From positions 7,254,001 to 7,318,000 of the forward strand of contig NZ_AP023396.1 of assembly GCF_014466955.1 (NCBI RefSeq): DNA of 64,000 nt. The letters are read 5' to 3'. Origin of the DNA: Nocardia wallacei (GTDB lineage: Bacteria; Actinomycetota; Actinomycetes; Mycobacteriales; Mycobacteriaceae). Both the position numbers and the translations under genes were made by a program. Below, one piece after another: positions 1-9,434 of the stretch; the stretch's first letter is position 1; each line of letters starts with the position of its first letter. The notes under the pieces were generated by a model. That model was not told where the DNA came from. It saw only the letters and a program-made list of their open reading frames with translations, and searched no databases.

Positions 1-2
1 CC

Positions 3-305
3 ACGCTCGCCGACTTCGAGAAGCTGTTCGCCGACGTGGTGGCCGCGGTGCTGCTGGACAAGGCGTTCGACCGCGGCATCGAGACCGAGGGCGTCCAGCT
101 CTACGCGTACGTGCTGGTCGGCGGCGTCCAGCTGGCGACCGACTGGTGGATCACCAACCGCACCATGAGCGCCGACATGATGCTCGACCACATGACGATG
201 ATGGCCTGGAGCGCCATCGAGGGCATGGTGCGCGCGAGCGGTTCCCCGGCGAAGTTCAACGCCGCCCCGCACCACCTCCCGGAGCCCGGCGAAGCCGCGG
301 AATAG
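3..305 (+). CDS. TetR-family transcriptional regulator, C-terminal part
   Basis: The reading frame is open from the window edge to a TAG stop, so only the last 100 residues are seen. They form amphipathic helices with a hydrophobic core (VLVGGVQLATDWWITNR) and a Met-rich helix (MMLDHMTMMAW), the usual look of a TetR ligand-binding and dimerisation domain. The HTH domain would lie upstream of the window. The call rests on fold impression only, and no ligand can be proposed. Confidence 0.55.
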   Translation, partial: TLADFEKLFADVVAAVLLDKAFDRGIETEGVQLYAYVLVGGVQLATDWWITNRTMSADMMLDHMTMMAWSAIEGMVRASGSPAKFNAAPHHLPEPGEAAE

Positions 306-433
306 CCGGGCCGCCCACGTCCCCGGCCCCGGTCGCCGACGGCTGGGCCGGACCGTGCCGCGTTGGCTAGTCTGATGATCGGCAGGGGACGGGACGGTCG
401 CGTCCGCCGTGCGTCGGCACCAACGGAGGTTCA

Positions 434-1873
434 ATGGCGAAAGAGCTGCCGACGTCCAGATTCGCCCGGGGGACGAAACTGGGCGTGGCCGTGGCCGGCA
501 ACGTCATTCGCGCGCAGCGCACCCGCCGATCCATGCGCGGCCGCTCGGAGGCGGTGCGGGCGCGGATGGCCGAGGAGTCGATGCTGCGCGCGACCGAGCA
601 GATGGTGATGGTGCTGGGCACCATGAAGGGCGTCGCCATGAAGCTCGGTCAGATGCTGTCCGTGCTGGATCTGGACCTGGTGCCGCCCGAGCATCGCGAA
701 CGCTTCCAGAAGCGGCTGGCCGTGCTGCGCGACAGCGCGCCCAACGTGTCCTTCGACACCATGCGCGCGGTGATCGAGGAGGACTACGGCCGCCCGCTGG
801 CGGAGACCTTCGCCGAGTTCGAGCCGGAGCCGATCGCGGCCGCCTCGATCGGCCAGGTGTACCGGGCCCGGCTGCACGACGGCCGCCGGGTCGCGGTGAA
901 GGTGCAGTACCCCGGCATCGACGTGGCGGTGCGCGCGGATCTGAAGAATCTGGCGATGTTCCGGCGCGTGCTGCAGTCGGCGATGCCGTGGGTGACGCCC
1001 GCGGTGCTCGACGAGCTGCGGCTGAATCTGGAGAGCGAACTCGACTACGTCGCCGAGGCGAATACCCAACGCCAGATCGCCGACCTGTACGCCGACCATC
1101 CGTTCATCGTGGTCCCGGCCACCATGCCGGAGCTGTCGAGCACCCGCGTGCTGGTGAGCGAGTACTTCCCCGGGCGCGGCTTCGAGGAGATCCGCGGGCT
1201 GCCCGCGGCCGAGCGAAACCGGGTGGGCGAGATCATCTATCGGTTCTACGTGGGCTCACTGTTCACCTTCAACGAGTTCTGCGGCGACCCGCACCCGGGC
1301 AATCTGCTGCTGGGCGAGGACGGCCGGGTGGCGTTCCTGGACTTCGGCCTGTTCAACCGGATGGACCCCAAGCACGTGCAGGCCGAGATCGCCGGGATCC
1401 GCGCCGCGGCCGAGGACCGCGCGGAAGACCTGTGGCAGATCATGATCGACCGCGGCGTCATCGACGCGCCCGAGGAGGTCACGCCGGAGGAATGCCTGGA
1501 ATACGTGCTCGCCGCGTGCGAGTGGGCGGTGCTGGACGAGGAGCTGACCATCACCCCCGAACTGGCCAGCGGCGCGTTCGTGCTGGCCGTGGACCCGCGA
1601 GCGGGTGAGTACGCCGGGATGAAGCAGCAGAACCTGCCGCCGGAGCACCTGTTCTCCCGCCGCGCGGACTTCCTCACCTTCGGCGTGCTGGGCCAGTTGG
1701 AGGCGACCGCCAACTGGCACCGCATCGCCCGCGAATGGCTCTACGGCGATCCGCCGGTCACCGAACTGGGCAAGCTGCACCACGCCTGGCTCGCGCAGCG
1801 ACCCGATCTCGTCACCCGGACCACCGCACCAGAGCGCAAGCAGACCACCGGGAAACGACGCAAAAAAGCGTGA
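434..1873 (+). CDS. ABC1/UbiB (AarF) atypical kinase-like protein
   Basis: 479-residue member of the ABC1/UbiB family, atypical kinase-like ATPases linked to quinone or other isoprenoid lipid handling. Diagnostic motifs are all visible: KLGQ at residues 70-73 (the KxGQ N-terminal motif), the Ala-rich loop AAAS near 135-138 that replaces a Gly-rich loop, the VAVK lysine at 156, then DPHPGN and LDFG near residues 285-305. The GGAGGT ribosome site six bases before the ATG fixes the start. The Lys/Arg-rich tail (KRRKKA) is typical of actinobacterial members. It is followed closely by a lipid enoyl reductase gene, so the two are probably cotranscribed. The exact substrate is unknown. Confidence 0.85.
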   Translation: MAKELPTSRFARGTKLGVAVAGNVIRAQRTRRSMRGRSEAVRARMAEESMLRATEQMVMVLGTMKGVAMKLGQMLSVLDLDLVPPEHRERFQKRLAVLRDSAPNVSFDTMRAVIEEDYGRPLAETFAEFEPEPIAAASIGQVYRARLHDGRRVAVKVQYPGIDVAVRADLKNLAMFRRVLQSAMPWVTPAVLDELRLNLESELDYVAEANTQRQIADLYADHPFIVVPATMPELSSTRVLVSEYFPGRGFEEIRGLPAAERNRVGEIIYRFYVGSLFTFNEFCGDPHPGNLLLGEDGRVAFLDFGLFNRMDPKHVQAEIAGIRAAAEDRAEDLWQIMIDRGVIDAPEEVTPEECLEYVLAACEWAVLDEELTITPELASGAFVLAVDPRAGEYAGMKQQNLPPEHLFSRRADFLTFGVLGQLEATANWHRIAREWLYGDPPVTELGKLHHAWLAQRPDLVTRTTAPERKQTTGKRRKKA

Positions 1874-1889
1874 ACAGATGGGAAACTCC

Positions 1890-3134
1890 ATGGCAGACAG
1901 GGAATTCGATCTCGTGCTGTTCGGCGCGACCGGTTTCGTCGGCAGGCTCACCGCCGAATACCTGGCGGGCGCCGCACCGGCCGGGGCCCGGATCGCCCTG
2001 GCGGGCCGCTCACCGGAGAAGCTGACCAAGATCCGCGACGGGCTGGGCCCGGCGGCGGCGGAATGGCCGCTGCTGGTGGCGGATTCGACCGATCAGTGCG
2101 CACTGGAGGGACTCGTCGCGCGCACCCGGGTCGTGGTCACCACCGTCGGCCCGTACCTGCGCTACGGCCTGCCGCTGGCGCAGGCGTGCGCGCAGGCCGG
2201 TACCCACTACGCCGACCTCACCGGCGAGCCGCTGTTCATCCGCGAATGCATCGACCGGTTCCACGAGCAGGCGGTGGCGAGCGGTGCGAAGATCGTGAAT
2301 TCCTGTGGCTACGATTCGATTCCGTCGGATCTGAGCGTGTACCGGCTGTACCGGCGCTCGGTCGAGGACAACACCGGCGAACTCACCGAGACCACCCTGG
2401 TCGCCTGGCTGAAGGGCGGCGCCAGCGGCGGCACCATCGACTCCGGGCGCGCCATGATGGAGGCGATCGCCGCCGACCCGGCCAAGGGGTCGGTGCTGGC
2501 GCATCCGTATTCGCTGAGCCCGGACAAGTCGATGGAGCCCGACGTCGGGCGGCAGTCCGATCAGGCACTGACCCGCGCGGCCAACATCGACCCGAGTCTC
2601 GACGGCTGGGTCACCACATTCGTGATGGCCGCGCACAACACCAAGATCGTGCGGCGCAGCAACGGCCTGCTGGGCTGGGTGTACGGCAAGAATTTCCACT
2701 ATCGCGAGGTGATGAGCGCCGGCAAGTCGGCCGCCGCGCCGCTGGTCGCGGCCGGTATCGCCGGTGGCATCGCGGCGGGCATGGCGACCGGGGCGCTGTT
2801 GTCGAAGGTGTCGGCGGGCCGCCGGCTGCTCGACCGGGTGCTGCCGAAGCCGGGCACCGGTCCCAGCGAGGAGGCCCGCCGCAACGGCTGGTTCACCATG
2901 AAGACCTTCGCGCACACCACCTCCGGCGCGAAGTACGTCTGTACCTTTGCCGGACAGGGCGATCCGGGTTACCAGGCCACCGCGGTCCTGCTCGGCGAGT
3001 CCGGCCTCTGCCTGGCCTACGACGAATTGCCCGAGCTGGCAGGCGTTCTCACCCCGGCGGCGGCGATGGCCGATCCACTCACCGACCGCTTGCGTAAGGC
3101 CGGAATGACCATCGAGGTCGAGCGGGCCGCATAA
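1890..3134 (+). CDS. Saccharopine dehydrogenase-like trans-acting enoyl reductase family protein
   Basis: 414-residue protein with an N-terminal Rossmann motif (LVLFGATGFVG) followed by LAGRSPEKL, as in the saccharopine dehydrogenase-like family. That family includes mycobacterial trans-acting enoyl reductases of polyketide-lipid synthesis. A hydrophobic Gly/Ala segment near residue 285 (LVAAGIAGGIAAGMATGALL) is also found in family members. NAD(P)H-dependent reduction of a lipid intermediate is inferred. An in-frame ATG four codons upstream (1878) is possible; I prefer this ATG because the Rossmann strand then begins at the usual distance. The gene starts within 20 bases of the kinase stop, suggesting one transcript. 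Confidence 0.75.
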   Translation: MADREFDLVLFGATGFVGRLTAEYLAGAAPAGARIALAGRSPEKLTKIRDGLGPAAAEWPLLVADSTDQCALEGLVARTRVVVTTVGPYLRYGLPLAQACAQAGTHYADLTGEPLFIRECIDRFHEQAVASGAKIVNSCGYDSIPSDLSVYRLYRRSVEDNTGELTETTLVAWLKGGASGGTIDSGRAMMEAIAADPAKGSVLAHPYSLSPDKSMEPDVGRQSDQALTRAANIDPSLDGWVTTFVMAAHNTKIVRRSNGLLGWVYGKNFHYREVMSAGKSAAAPLVAAGIAGGIAAGMATGALLSKVSAGRRLLDRVLPKPGTGPSEEARRNGWFTMKTFAHTTSGAKYVCTFAGQGDPGYQATAVLLGESGLCLAYDELPELAGVLTPAAAMADPLTDRLRKAGMTIEVERAA

Positions 3135-3336
3135 CCGCCGGGGCTGACGGCGTCCCAGGTGCGCCACGCCCGAGCCGGAGCGCCGACCCGGAAGCCCGTA
3201 CCGGGCAACGTCTTTCACAGGACAACGAGGTGGCGTGGTGTGCCGTGTCACAACCGCGATCGGCGTCGGCGCAGGTTACGCTCCGGTAATGTCCCGATGG
3301 GGACAGGTGGGTGGTGAGCGGAAGGGGGAACGAGGG

Positions 3337-3726
3337 ATGGGCGTACCGGATACCGGACAGCAGGCCGCTCGCGAACTCTACGCCGCGGCAACGGGTTCCG
3401 GTGCCACGGCCTTCGAGATCGCCGAGGATGTCGCGCGCAATCTGGCCGCGGCGTGCGATCGGCTGGTCGAGGACCTGCAGAAGGCCCGGGCCAACGAACA
3501 TCAGCTGACCGCCGTCACCGGCTTCGCCGATCTGCCCTCCGGCCACCAGCTCACCCGCGGCTTCGCGGGCAAGGGCCGCGAATACCTCGACACCGTGCTC
3601 TCCTTCCAGGAGACGGCGCTGCTGTTCAAGGCCGCGTACCTCGCCGCGGGCAAGCACTTCGCCGAGGCCGAGGCCGCCAACCGGGCCGCCGTGGAGCTCG
3701 CCGCCACCCGCCTGGAGGACCGGTGA
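3337..3726 (+). CDS. Small helical protein, PE-like type VII secretion candidate
   Basis: 129-residue, almost wholly helical, Ala-rich protein with no signal peptide. It is the first gene of a three-gene run joined by GTGA stop/start overlaps, ending in an EspG-like gene. I chose the ATG at MGVPDTG because a GAAGGGGGAA ribosome site lies just upstream; a longer frame from 3235 lacks support. Size and helicity resemble the PE or WXG100 partners of type VII secretion, but I do not see a clear YxxxD/E export motif, so the assignment is by context and weak. Confidence 0.6.
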   Translation: MGVPDTGQQAARELYAAATGSGATAFEIAEDVARNLAAACDRLVEDLQKARANEHQLTAVTGFADLPSGHQLTRGFAGKGREYLDTVLSFQETALLFKAAYLAAGKHFAEAEAANRAAVELAATRLEDR

Positions 3727-4301
3727 CACCGGACGAGGCCGACCCGCCCTACGTCCCGGACCGCGAACTGTTCGGCGCGCACACGCATCAGGAGCTGTGG
3801 GACCACGTGCACGAGGCGCTGGACCCGGGCGCGCTGGGGCAGGCGGCCGACGCCTGGCACCGCAATGCCGAACTGGTCGGCGAGGCGTTCCGCGCGTTCT
3901 CCGACAGCACCGACGCCGAGTTCGCCCGCTGGAGCGGGCAGGCGCGGGACGCGGCGCTGCGGGCCACCCGGGCGCTGGTCGCGCGCGGCACCGCGATGTC
4001 GGAGGTCTGTGCCGCGGTGCATCGGCTCCTGGAATCGGATGCCGAAGCGGCCCAAGCCATTCGGGACGCCATCCCGCCGCCGCCACCGCCGTATCAGCCG
4101 CTGGAGGATCCGGTCGCCGAGGCCGTGCACGGCGGCCGTCGCCGGATGGAATACGACCTGCGCGCGGCGTCGGCCCTCGCCGACGCCCGCGATGTGATGG
4201 CCTACGTCTACAACCCGACCATGCCCGCGTCCGGGGACCGCGTCCCCCGGTTCGCGCCGGCGCCACCCGGGCCCGGCTCGAGCGGGGGTCACCAGCAGTG
4301 A
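3723..4301 (+). CDS. PPE/WXG-like protein, putative type VII secretion partner
   Basis: 192-residue protein starting at a GTG that overlaps the previous stop (GTGA). A long helical region carries a WSG turn (ARWSGQARDAA) comparable to the WxG turn of PPE and WXG100 proteins. It is followed by a proline run (IPPPPPPYQP) and a shorter helical and disordered tail. With the preceding helical gene and the following EspG-like chaperone it resembles a PE/PPE/EspG set. The relationship is inferred from gene order, length and the WxG turn; sequence divergence from true PPE proteins is large. Confidence 0.55.
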   Translation: MTPDEADPPYVPDRELFGAHTHQELWDHVHEALDPGALGQAADAWHRNAELVGEAFRAFSDSTDAEFARWSGQARDAALRATRALVARGTAMSEVCAAVHRLLESDAEAAQAIRDAIPPPPPPYQPLEDPVAEAVHGGRRRMEYDLRAASALADARDVMAYVYNPTMPASGDRVPRFAPAPPGPGSSGGHQQ

Positions 4302-5014
4302 AATGGGTTCTCACCCCGGACGAGTTCACGCACGTCTGGGCCACCGAGACCGGCCTGGACCGCCGTCCTTACCCCGTAAATTTGCTACCCGCGGCCACAG
4401 CCCGCACCGAATCCGAGTACGCCGCACTGGGTTTGCGGCACCGCTACGCCCGCAACACCGATCCGGACCTGACCGCGGCGCTGATGCTGTGCGCCCGGAC
4501 CGACGCCACCACCATCACGATCACCGGCCAGCGCGCGGGCGCCGACCCTGCCACACCGGAACGCATCCTCGCCTTCGCCGCCGTCGTGCACCATCACGCC
4601 GGACTCCTCGTCGCGGGCGCCGACACCGTGACCGTCACGGTCTGCCACGCCCGCGCGCTGGGCGCCAAGCTGGTGGAGGTGGTCGGCTCGGCGCCGCCCG
4701 GCCGCCAGGCGGCAATGCGTGAACCGCAGGACGAGGTGCTGAAACCGGACCCGCCGCCCCCGCTCGCCACCAATGGCCGCGGCGGCGCCGCCCGCTTCCG
4801 CCGCAAACTGCGCGAACCGGTCGACGCCCGCGGTTTCATCACGGTGAGCGTGGCCCCCGACAATCCGATGTCGCCGCCCACCCGGCACCGCACCTGGCTG
4901 GACTTCAGCGGCGACGGCCGCTACCTGCTGACCACGGCCGCCGACCTGGTACTGACCCCGGTCTCCGACACCGACTTCGCGAGCCAGCTGATGAAGCTCG
5001 CGGGCATCCACTGA
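4298..5014 (+). CDS. EspG-like ESX secretion-associated chaperone
   Basis: 238-residue protein beginning at a GTG that overlaps the upstream stop. The N-terminus (VLTPDEFTHVWATETGLDRRPYP) matches the usual opening of EspG-family proteins, and the C-terminal half has the alternating strand pattern of that fold (TWLDFSGDGRYLLT, LVLTPVSDTDF). EspG proteins are cytosolic chaperones that bind PE/PPE pairs and deliver them to an ESX secretion apparatus. The two genes just upstream are the obvious clients. No EccA-E or MycP gene is near, so export would depend on a machine encoded elsewhere. Confidence 0.7.
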   Translation: MKWVLTPDEFTHVWATETGLDRRPYPVNLLPAATARTESEYAALGLRHRYARNTDPDLTAALMLCARTDATTITITGQRAGADPATPERILAFAAVVHHHAGLLVAGADTVTVTVCHARALGAKLVEVVGSAPPGRQAAMREPQDEVLKPDPPPPLATNGRGGAARFRRKLREPVDARGFITVSVAPDNPMSPPTRHRTWLDFSGDGRYLLTTAADLVLTPVSDTDFASQLMKLAGIH

Positions 5015-5031
5015 GCGCATACTGCACAGTT

Positions 5032-5880
5032 ATGGCGACATCCCCGTGGTCCGAACCGGTCACCCAGGCCCTGCGCGCCGACGGCATCGAGCTGGCCGCG
5101 CTGCACCCGTCCGCCACCCCGGGCTTCTCGGGCGGCAAGACGGAGGGCACGCGGCTGTTGGCCGAGCGCAGCCGGGTGTTGTCGAACCTGCAGGAGAAGC
5201 TGTTCGCCAACGGCCGCTCGGGCGATGCCCGCAGCGTGCTGCTGGTGCTGCAGGGCATGGACACCGCGGGTAAGGGCGGGATCGTCCGGCACGTCATCGG
5301 CTCGGTGGATCCGCAGGGCGTCGACCATGCCGCCTTCGGCGTGCCCACCGCCGAGGAGCAGCGTCACCACTATCTGTGGCGGATCCGCAAGCGGCTGCCG
5401 CGCGGCGGGCAGATCGGGGTGTTCGATCGCTCGCACTACGAGGACGTGCTGGTGGTCCGGGTGCACAACCTGGTGCCGCCGGAAGTGTGGAGCGCCCGCT
5501 ACGACGAGATCAACGAGTTCGAGCGCGAATTGGTCGACGCCGGCACCACACTGGTGAAGGTGGCCATGTTCGTGTCACTGGACGAGCAGAAGCGACGGCT
5601 GGCCGAGCGGCTGAACCGGCGCGACAAGTATTGGAAGTTCAACCCGGCCGATATCGACGAACGCGCCTTCTGGCCCGCGTACCGGGACGCCTACCAGGCG
5701 ATGCTGGACCGCACCTCGACCGATTACGCCCCGTGGTACGTGCTGCCCGCCGACCGGAAATGGTTCTCCCGGCTGGCGGTCACCGAATTGCTGATCGATG
5801 CGCTGAGCGGTCTGGACCTGGACTGGCCGCCCGCCCGATTCGACGTCGAGGAACAGAAACGCCGACTCGCGGCCTCCTGA
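5032..5880 (+). CDS. ppk2: Polyphosphate kinase 2 family protein
   Basis: 282-residue PPK2-family enzyme, which moves phosphate between polyphosphate and nucleotides. Walker A is GMDTAGKG at residues 75-82. The Walker B/lid region FDRSHYEDV lies at 131-139, and the Arg-rich lid KRRLAERLNRRDKYWKF follows near residue 190. Length fits the single-domain class of the family. Whether it prefers AMP, ADP or GDP cannot be told from sequence alone. It starts 17 bases after the EspG-like gene but seems functionally unrelated to it. Confidence 0.9.
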   Translation: MATSPWSEPVTQALRADGIELAALHPSATPGFSGGKTEGTRLLAERSRVLSNLQEKLFANGRSGDARSVLLVLQGMDTAGKGGIVRHVIGSVDPQGVDHAAFGVPTAEEQRHHYLWRIRKRLPRGGQIGVFDRSHYEDVLVVRVHNLVPPEVWSARYDEINEFERELVDAGTTLVKVAMFVSLDEQKRRLAERLNRRDKYWKFNPADIDERAFWPAYRDAYQAMLDRTSTDYAPWYVLPADRKWFSRLAVTELLIDALSGLDLDWPPARFDVEEQKRRLAAS

Positions 5881-6012
5881 CGCGGCGGCCGTTCCGCCCG
5901 AATCTCGAGGCTTTCTCAGGATCACCGGTGCGCTCGCGTCGGGCTCGACCCGTACCATCGCAGACGGCACCGGACGGCTGTCCGCACGAAGACACAGGAA
6001 GGCGACTCGAAG

Positions 6013-6786
6013 GTGAGCAAGAATCCGCGTGGTAAGAACCCGCTGGCCTCGGTGCAGGGTGCCGATCGCACTCGCACCATCCTGATCCAGGTGGGTGTCG
6101 GGGCCGTGCTGGTCGCGCTCATCGCCGCCATCGGCATCAGCGTCGCGGTGAAGCAGTCGAAGAAGAACGATCCCGGGCCCACGCCGTCGGTCGCCGCCCA
6201 GCCGGCCGCTCCGGACGCCGTTTCCGGTTCGATCACCGACAACGGCGCCATCCGCATCGGCAAGCCCGGCGCCAAGGTCACCGTGCGCGTCGTCGCCGAC
6301 CTGCAGTGCCCGGCGTGCCAGGCGTTCGAGCAGGCCAACGGCAAGGTGCTCGAGGACGCGGTGCAGGCCGGTACGGCCGCGGTCGAGTACAACGTGATCG
6401 CCTTCCTGGACAAGATGTCCTCGGGCACCCGCTACTCCTCGCGCGGCGCGAATGCCGCCTACTGCGTGGCCGAGGCCGACCCCACCAAGTTCCTGCCGTG
6501 GCTGAGCACCATGTACCAGCAGCAGCCGCCGGAGAACGGCACCGGCCTGACCGACGAGCAGATCGTGCAGATCGCGCAGGCCGCCGGCTACACCGATCCG
6601 GCCACCGCCGAGTGCATCACCGGCGACAAGTACGACAAGTACGTACAGAGGACCACCAAGGACGTGCTGGACGAGGGCATCCAGTCCACACCGTCGGTGT
6701 TCGTGAACGGCACCGCGGTCAAGAGTTCGCAGGAACTCATGCAGCCCGACGGCCTGCGCCAGACCATCGAGGCCGCCGCGAAGTGA
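6013..6786 (+). CDS. Membrane-anchored DsbA-like thiol-disulfide oxidoreductase
   Basis: 257 residues: a short basic cytoplasmic tail, one membrane helix (about residues 23-47), a Pro/Ala linker, then a thioredoxin-fold DsbA domain facing outside. The redox motif is CPAC at 99-102, and the cis-proline loop reads STPSVFVNG near residue 225. In mycobacteria the homologous pair DsbA/VKOR forms disulfides in exported proteins, and here too a VKOR gene follows after 32 bases. The start is GTG, preceded by GAAGG about eight bases upstream. Confidence 0.88.
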   Translation: MSKNPRGKNPLASVQGADRTRTILIQVGVGAVLVALIAAIGISVAVKQSKKNDPGPTPSVAAQPAAPDAVSGSITDNGAIRIGKPGAKVTVRVVADLQCPACQAFEQANGKVLEDAVQAGTAAVEYNVIAFLDKMSSGTRYSSRGANAAYCVAEADPTKFLPWLSTMYQQQPPENGTGLTDEQIVQIAQAAGYTDPATAECITGDKYDKYVQRTTKDVLDEGIQSTPSVFVNGTAVKSSQELMQPDGLRQTIEAAAK

Positions 6787-6818
6787 CGCCCTCGGGGCAG
6801 CGGAAGGAGTAGAGCGGG

Positions 6819-7376
6819 ATGACGACACGTTCCGCGTGGATCCTGCTGGTCGGCGGGCTCGCGGGCTGGATCGCCTCGGTCACGTTGACCGTGGAGCGGT
6901 TCAAGCTGTTCATGGATCCCGGCTACAAACCCTCGTGCAGCATCAATCCGATCCTGTCGTGCGGGTCGGTGATGGATACCGATCAGGCCGCGGTGTTCGG
7001 ATTCCCGAACCCGCTGATCGGCGTGGTCGGCTTCTCGGTACTGGTCACCCTCGCCGTGCTGGCCATCGCCGGGGTCGGGTTCCCGCGCTGGATCTGGGGC
7101 GGGTTGTGGCTCGGACTGCTGCTCGGGATCGGCTTCATCGGCTGGCTGATCTTCCAGAGCCTGTACCGCATCAACGCGTTGTGCCCGTACTGCATGGTGG
7201 TGTGGGCCGCCACGCCGATCCTGCTGGCGGTGGTCACCGACCAGCTCTGGCGCGACGCGCGCGGGCCGCTGCGCGTCGTCGCGGAGTGGCGCTGGACCGT
7301 CGTGGTGGTGTTCTACGCCGTGGTGCTGGTGCTGGTGTTCCTGCGGTTCCAGGACTACTGGATGTCGCTGGTCTGA
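6819..7376 (+). CDS. VKOR-family membrane oxidoreductase, regenerates the DsbA partner
   Basis: 185-residue protein with four to five hydrophobic helices. Bacterial VKOR oxidises DsbA and passes electrons to quinone. The two cysteine pairs needed are present: C40 and C48 (CSINPILSC) in the periplasmic loop and the CPYC motif at 122-125 in a membrane helix. Gene order with the DsbA-like gene directly upstream supports one operon and one pathway. A GGAAGGAG ribosome site precedes the ATG. Confidence 0.92.
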   Translation: MTTRSAWILLVGGLAGWIASVTLTVERFKLFMDPGYKPSCSINPILSCGSVMDTDQAAVFGFPNPLIGVVGFSVLVTLAVLAIAGVGFPRWIWGGLWLGLLLGIGFIGWLIFQSLYRINALCPYCMVVWAATPILLAVVTDQLWRDARGPLRVVAEWRWTVVVVFYAVVLVLVFLRFQDYWMSLV

Positions 7377-7378
7377 GG

Positions 7379-8503
7379 CTAGTTCGGCGGGCCCGCGACG
7401 AGCACCACGACGGCCGTGCGCTGGGACCCGTCGGCCGCGGTGAGATCGAGGTGCACCGCGTCGTTCGGTTTGCGTTGGTTCAGAACGGCTTTCAGCGTCT
7501 GCACGGTGGCGACCGGGCGGCCGTCGATGGCCGTGATCACCTCCCCGGCGGAGAGCCCGGCGGCGTAGGCGGGCAGCCCGTAGACCGCCGATTCGATGCG
7601 CGCCCCGGCGGGTTCGGCGTTCGAGGTGATCACCCCCAGCGTGGCGGTCGGGCCCACGTGCACGGTGTCGGTCGGCATACCCGAACGGATCTGGCGGACC
7701 ACGCGCATGGCCGTATCGATCGGCACGGCGTAACCGTTCGCCCGGCCCGTCGCCTTGGCCAGATCACCGGTCGCGGCGGTGACCACGCCGACCACCGCGC
7801 CGTAGCGGTCGGCGAGCGCGCCGCCGGACTGCCCGGACACCACCGGCGCGGCCACCTCGATCATTCCGGTCAACACCTTGCTGGTCAGGTCCGCGGAATC
7901 GCGCGCGGTGATGGAGGACCCGAGTGCCGTCACCGTGCCGGGTGTCGCGGTCGGGCTGCCGGTGCCGCCCGCATTGCCGATGGCCAGCACCTCGTCACCG
8001 ATGCGCAGCGCGGCCGAGCTACCGATACGGGCCACCGGCAGGTTCGCGGCGTTCGTCAGCGACAGCAGCGCGATGTCGGCCTCGGAGTCGTAGCCGAGCA
8101 CCGTCGCGGCGTACCGGCCGCCGGTTCCGATATCCCCGACGCTGATGGATTGCGCGCCCTTGACGACGTGGTGGCTGGTCAGCACCTGCCCGTCTGCGGT
8201 GAGCACGATGCCCGAGCCGGCCGCGCTCGTCCCGGCCGGCTTGATGGAGACGTTGATATTGGCCAGCTCGGGCTCCACCGCCGCGGCGACGGCGGCCGGG
8301 TCCATCGGCGGCAGCGGCGGACCGAGCAGCGTGGCGGTGGGGCGCCCGACGTCGTAGGCCCAGCGCGGCAGGTCGCCCTCGTAGCCGAGAAAGGCGACCA
8401 CGGCCAGCACCATCACGCACAGCGCGGCGACGGCGCGGCCCGCCCGTACCGGTCGTCCGGCCCTACCCGCGACCCGGTCGTCGGTCCGCCGATCGTCGTA
8501 CAT
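7379..8503 (-). CDS. Membrane-anchored HtrA-like trypsin-type serine protease with PDZ domain
   Basis: 374-residue protein: cytoplasmic Arg-rich N-terminus, one membrane helix (about residues 24-40), a trypsin-like domain and a C-terminal PDZ domain (about 275-370). The catalytic triad is visible as His112 (SHHVV), Asp143 (EADIALL) and Ser226 (SGQSGGAL). Such proteases act outside the membrane in envelope protein quality control. The ATG at MYDDRR is chosen because GGGAG stands five bases upstream; an in-frame ATG nine codons earlier lacks one. It converges on the VKOR gene with only two bases between stops. Confidence 0.85.
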   Translation of the reverse strand: MYDDRRTDDRVAGRAGRPVRAGRAVAALCVMVLAVVAFLGYEGDLPRWAYDVGRPTATLLGPPLPPMDPAAVAAAVEPELANINVSIKPAGTSAAGSGIVLTADGQVLTSHHVVKGAQSISVGDIGTGGRYAATVLGYDSEADIALLSLTNAANLPVARIGSSAALRIGDEVLAIGNAGGTGSPTATPGTVTALGSSITARDSADLTSKVLTGMIEVAAPVVSGQSGGALADRYGAVVGVVTAATGDLAKATGRANGYAVPIDTAMRVVRQIRSGMPTDTVHVGPTATLGVITSNAEPAGARIESAVYGLPAYAAGLSAGEVITAIDGRPVATVQTLKAVLNQRKPNDAVHLDLTAADGSQRTAVVVLVAGPPN

Positions 8504-8627
8504 GGCCACTCCCGCCTCGTGCACACCCATCGGGCCCCGGCGATTGTGTTTCTATATGTAGCAGCACCGCGAGCCGGGCGCGCCCGTTACCGTGATACCT
8601 GTTTACCGCCCGTCTGTTTCGGCTCTG

Positions 8628-9371
8628 TCAATGATTCAGGGCGGCCACCACGAACATGAATGCCGCTCCCGCGATCGTGCACAGCAGCACCAGCCGCGAC
8701 GGCCGCCCGGCATGTGCCTCGGGCAGGATGTCGCCGGTCGCCAGGTAGAGCAGGAAGCCCGCGAAGTAGCCGAGGTACAGCCCGGCCAGGTCGGCCGGGA
8801 TGTGCACGAGGGTGCCGATCACCGCGCCCACCACCGGAGCCAGCGCATCGAGCCACAACAGCAGCAGCGCCCGGCGATGGGCATTGCCGTACAGGGTCGG
8901 GATCGTGAAGGCGTTGAAACCGTCGGCGAAATCGTGGCAGATCACCGCGATCGCCACGGAGACGCCGAGCGCCGTCCCGGCCTGGAAACCGACGCCGATG
9001 CTGAGGCCGTCGAGCATGCTGTGGAAGATCAGGCCGCAGGCCGCGACGATGCCGACCGACCGGAAATCGTGGGTGTGCCTGCCGAATTCACTCTCGTGCC
9101 CGACATGGATGGCCGTCGCCTGTTCGAGGATGTGCACGGTGAAGAAGCCCACGACCGCCGCGACGACGGCACCGGGCACCCCCGCCACGGTGTAGGACGA
9201 CTCGGCCAGCGCGTCCGGGATCAGGTCGAAGGCGACCACGCCGAGCATGACACCCGCCGCCAAGCCGAGCACGACGCGCTTGCGCTCGCCGATGCGGACC
9301 GCGATCAGTCCGCCCGCCAGCGTCGAGATCAGGGAGATCAGCGAGAGCAGTATCGCCACGACGATCAGCAT
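8628..9371 (-). CDS. ZIP-family divalent metal transporter
   Basis: 247-residue membrane protein with about eight helices. The metal-site helices of the ZIP family are recognisable: [10 protein letters not shown] in helix 4 and [10 protein letters not shown] in helix 5, plus a His-bearing loop ([14 protein letters not shown]). Zinc, iron or manganese uptake is likely, but the metal cannot be chosen. The start is uncertain: ATG codons at 9392 and 9467 are also in frame and would add a Cys-containing extension (CPMC). The ATG used gives the usual first helix. It is divergent from adhC. Confidence 0.82.
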   Translation of the reverse strand: MLIVVAILLSLISLISTLAGGLIAVRIGERKRVVLGLAAGVMLGVVAFDLIPDALAESSYTVAGVPGAVVAAVVGFFTVHILEQATAIHVGHESEFGRHTHDFRSVGIVAACGLIFHSMLDGLSIGVGFQAGTALGVSVAIAVICHDFADGFNAFTIPTLYGNAHRRALLLLWLDALAPVVGAVIGTLVHIPADLAGLYLGYFAGFLLYLATGDILPEAHAGRPSRLVLLCTIAGAAFMFVVAALNH

Positions 9372-9434
9372 GTGCCACGGGCGAGCGCACATCGGGCAAA
9401 TCCGGCCCGCGAGTTTCCACCGCCCGGCCGGGCT

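Noticed and set aside
6836..8659. 607-codon + strand frame over VKOR and HtrA genes
   Set aside because: Crosses two genes with intact motifs in other frames; GC-rich DNA often keeps third frames open.
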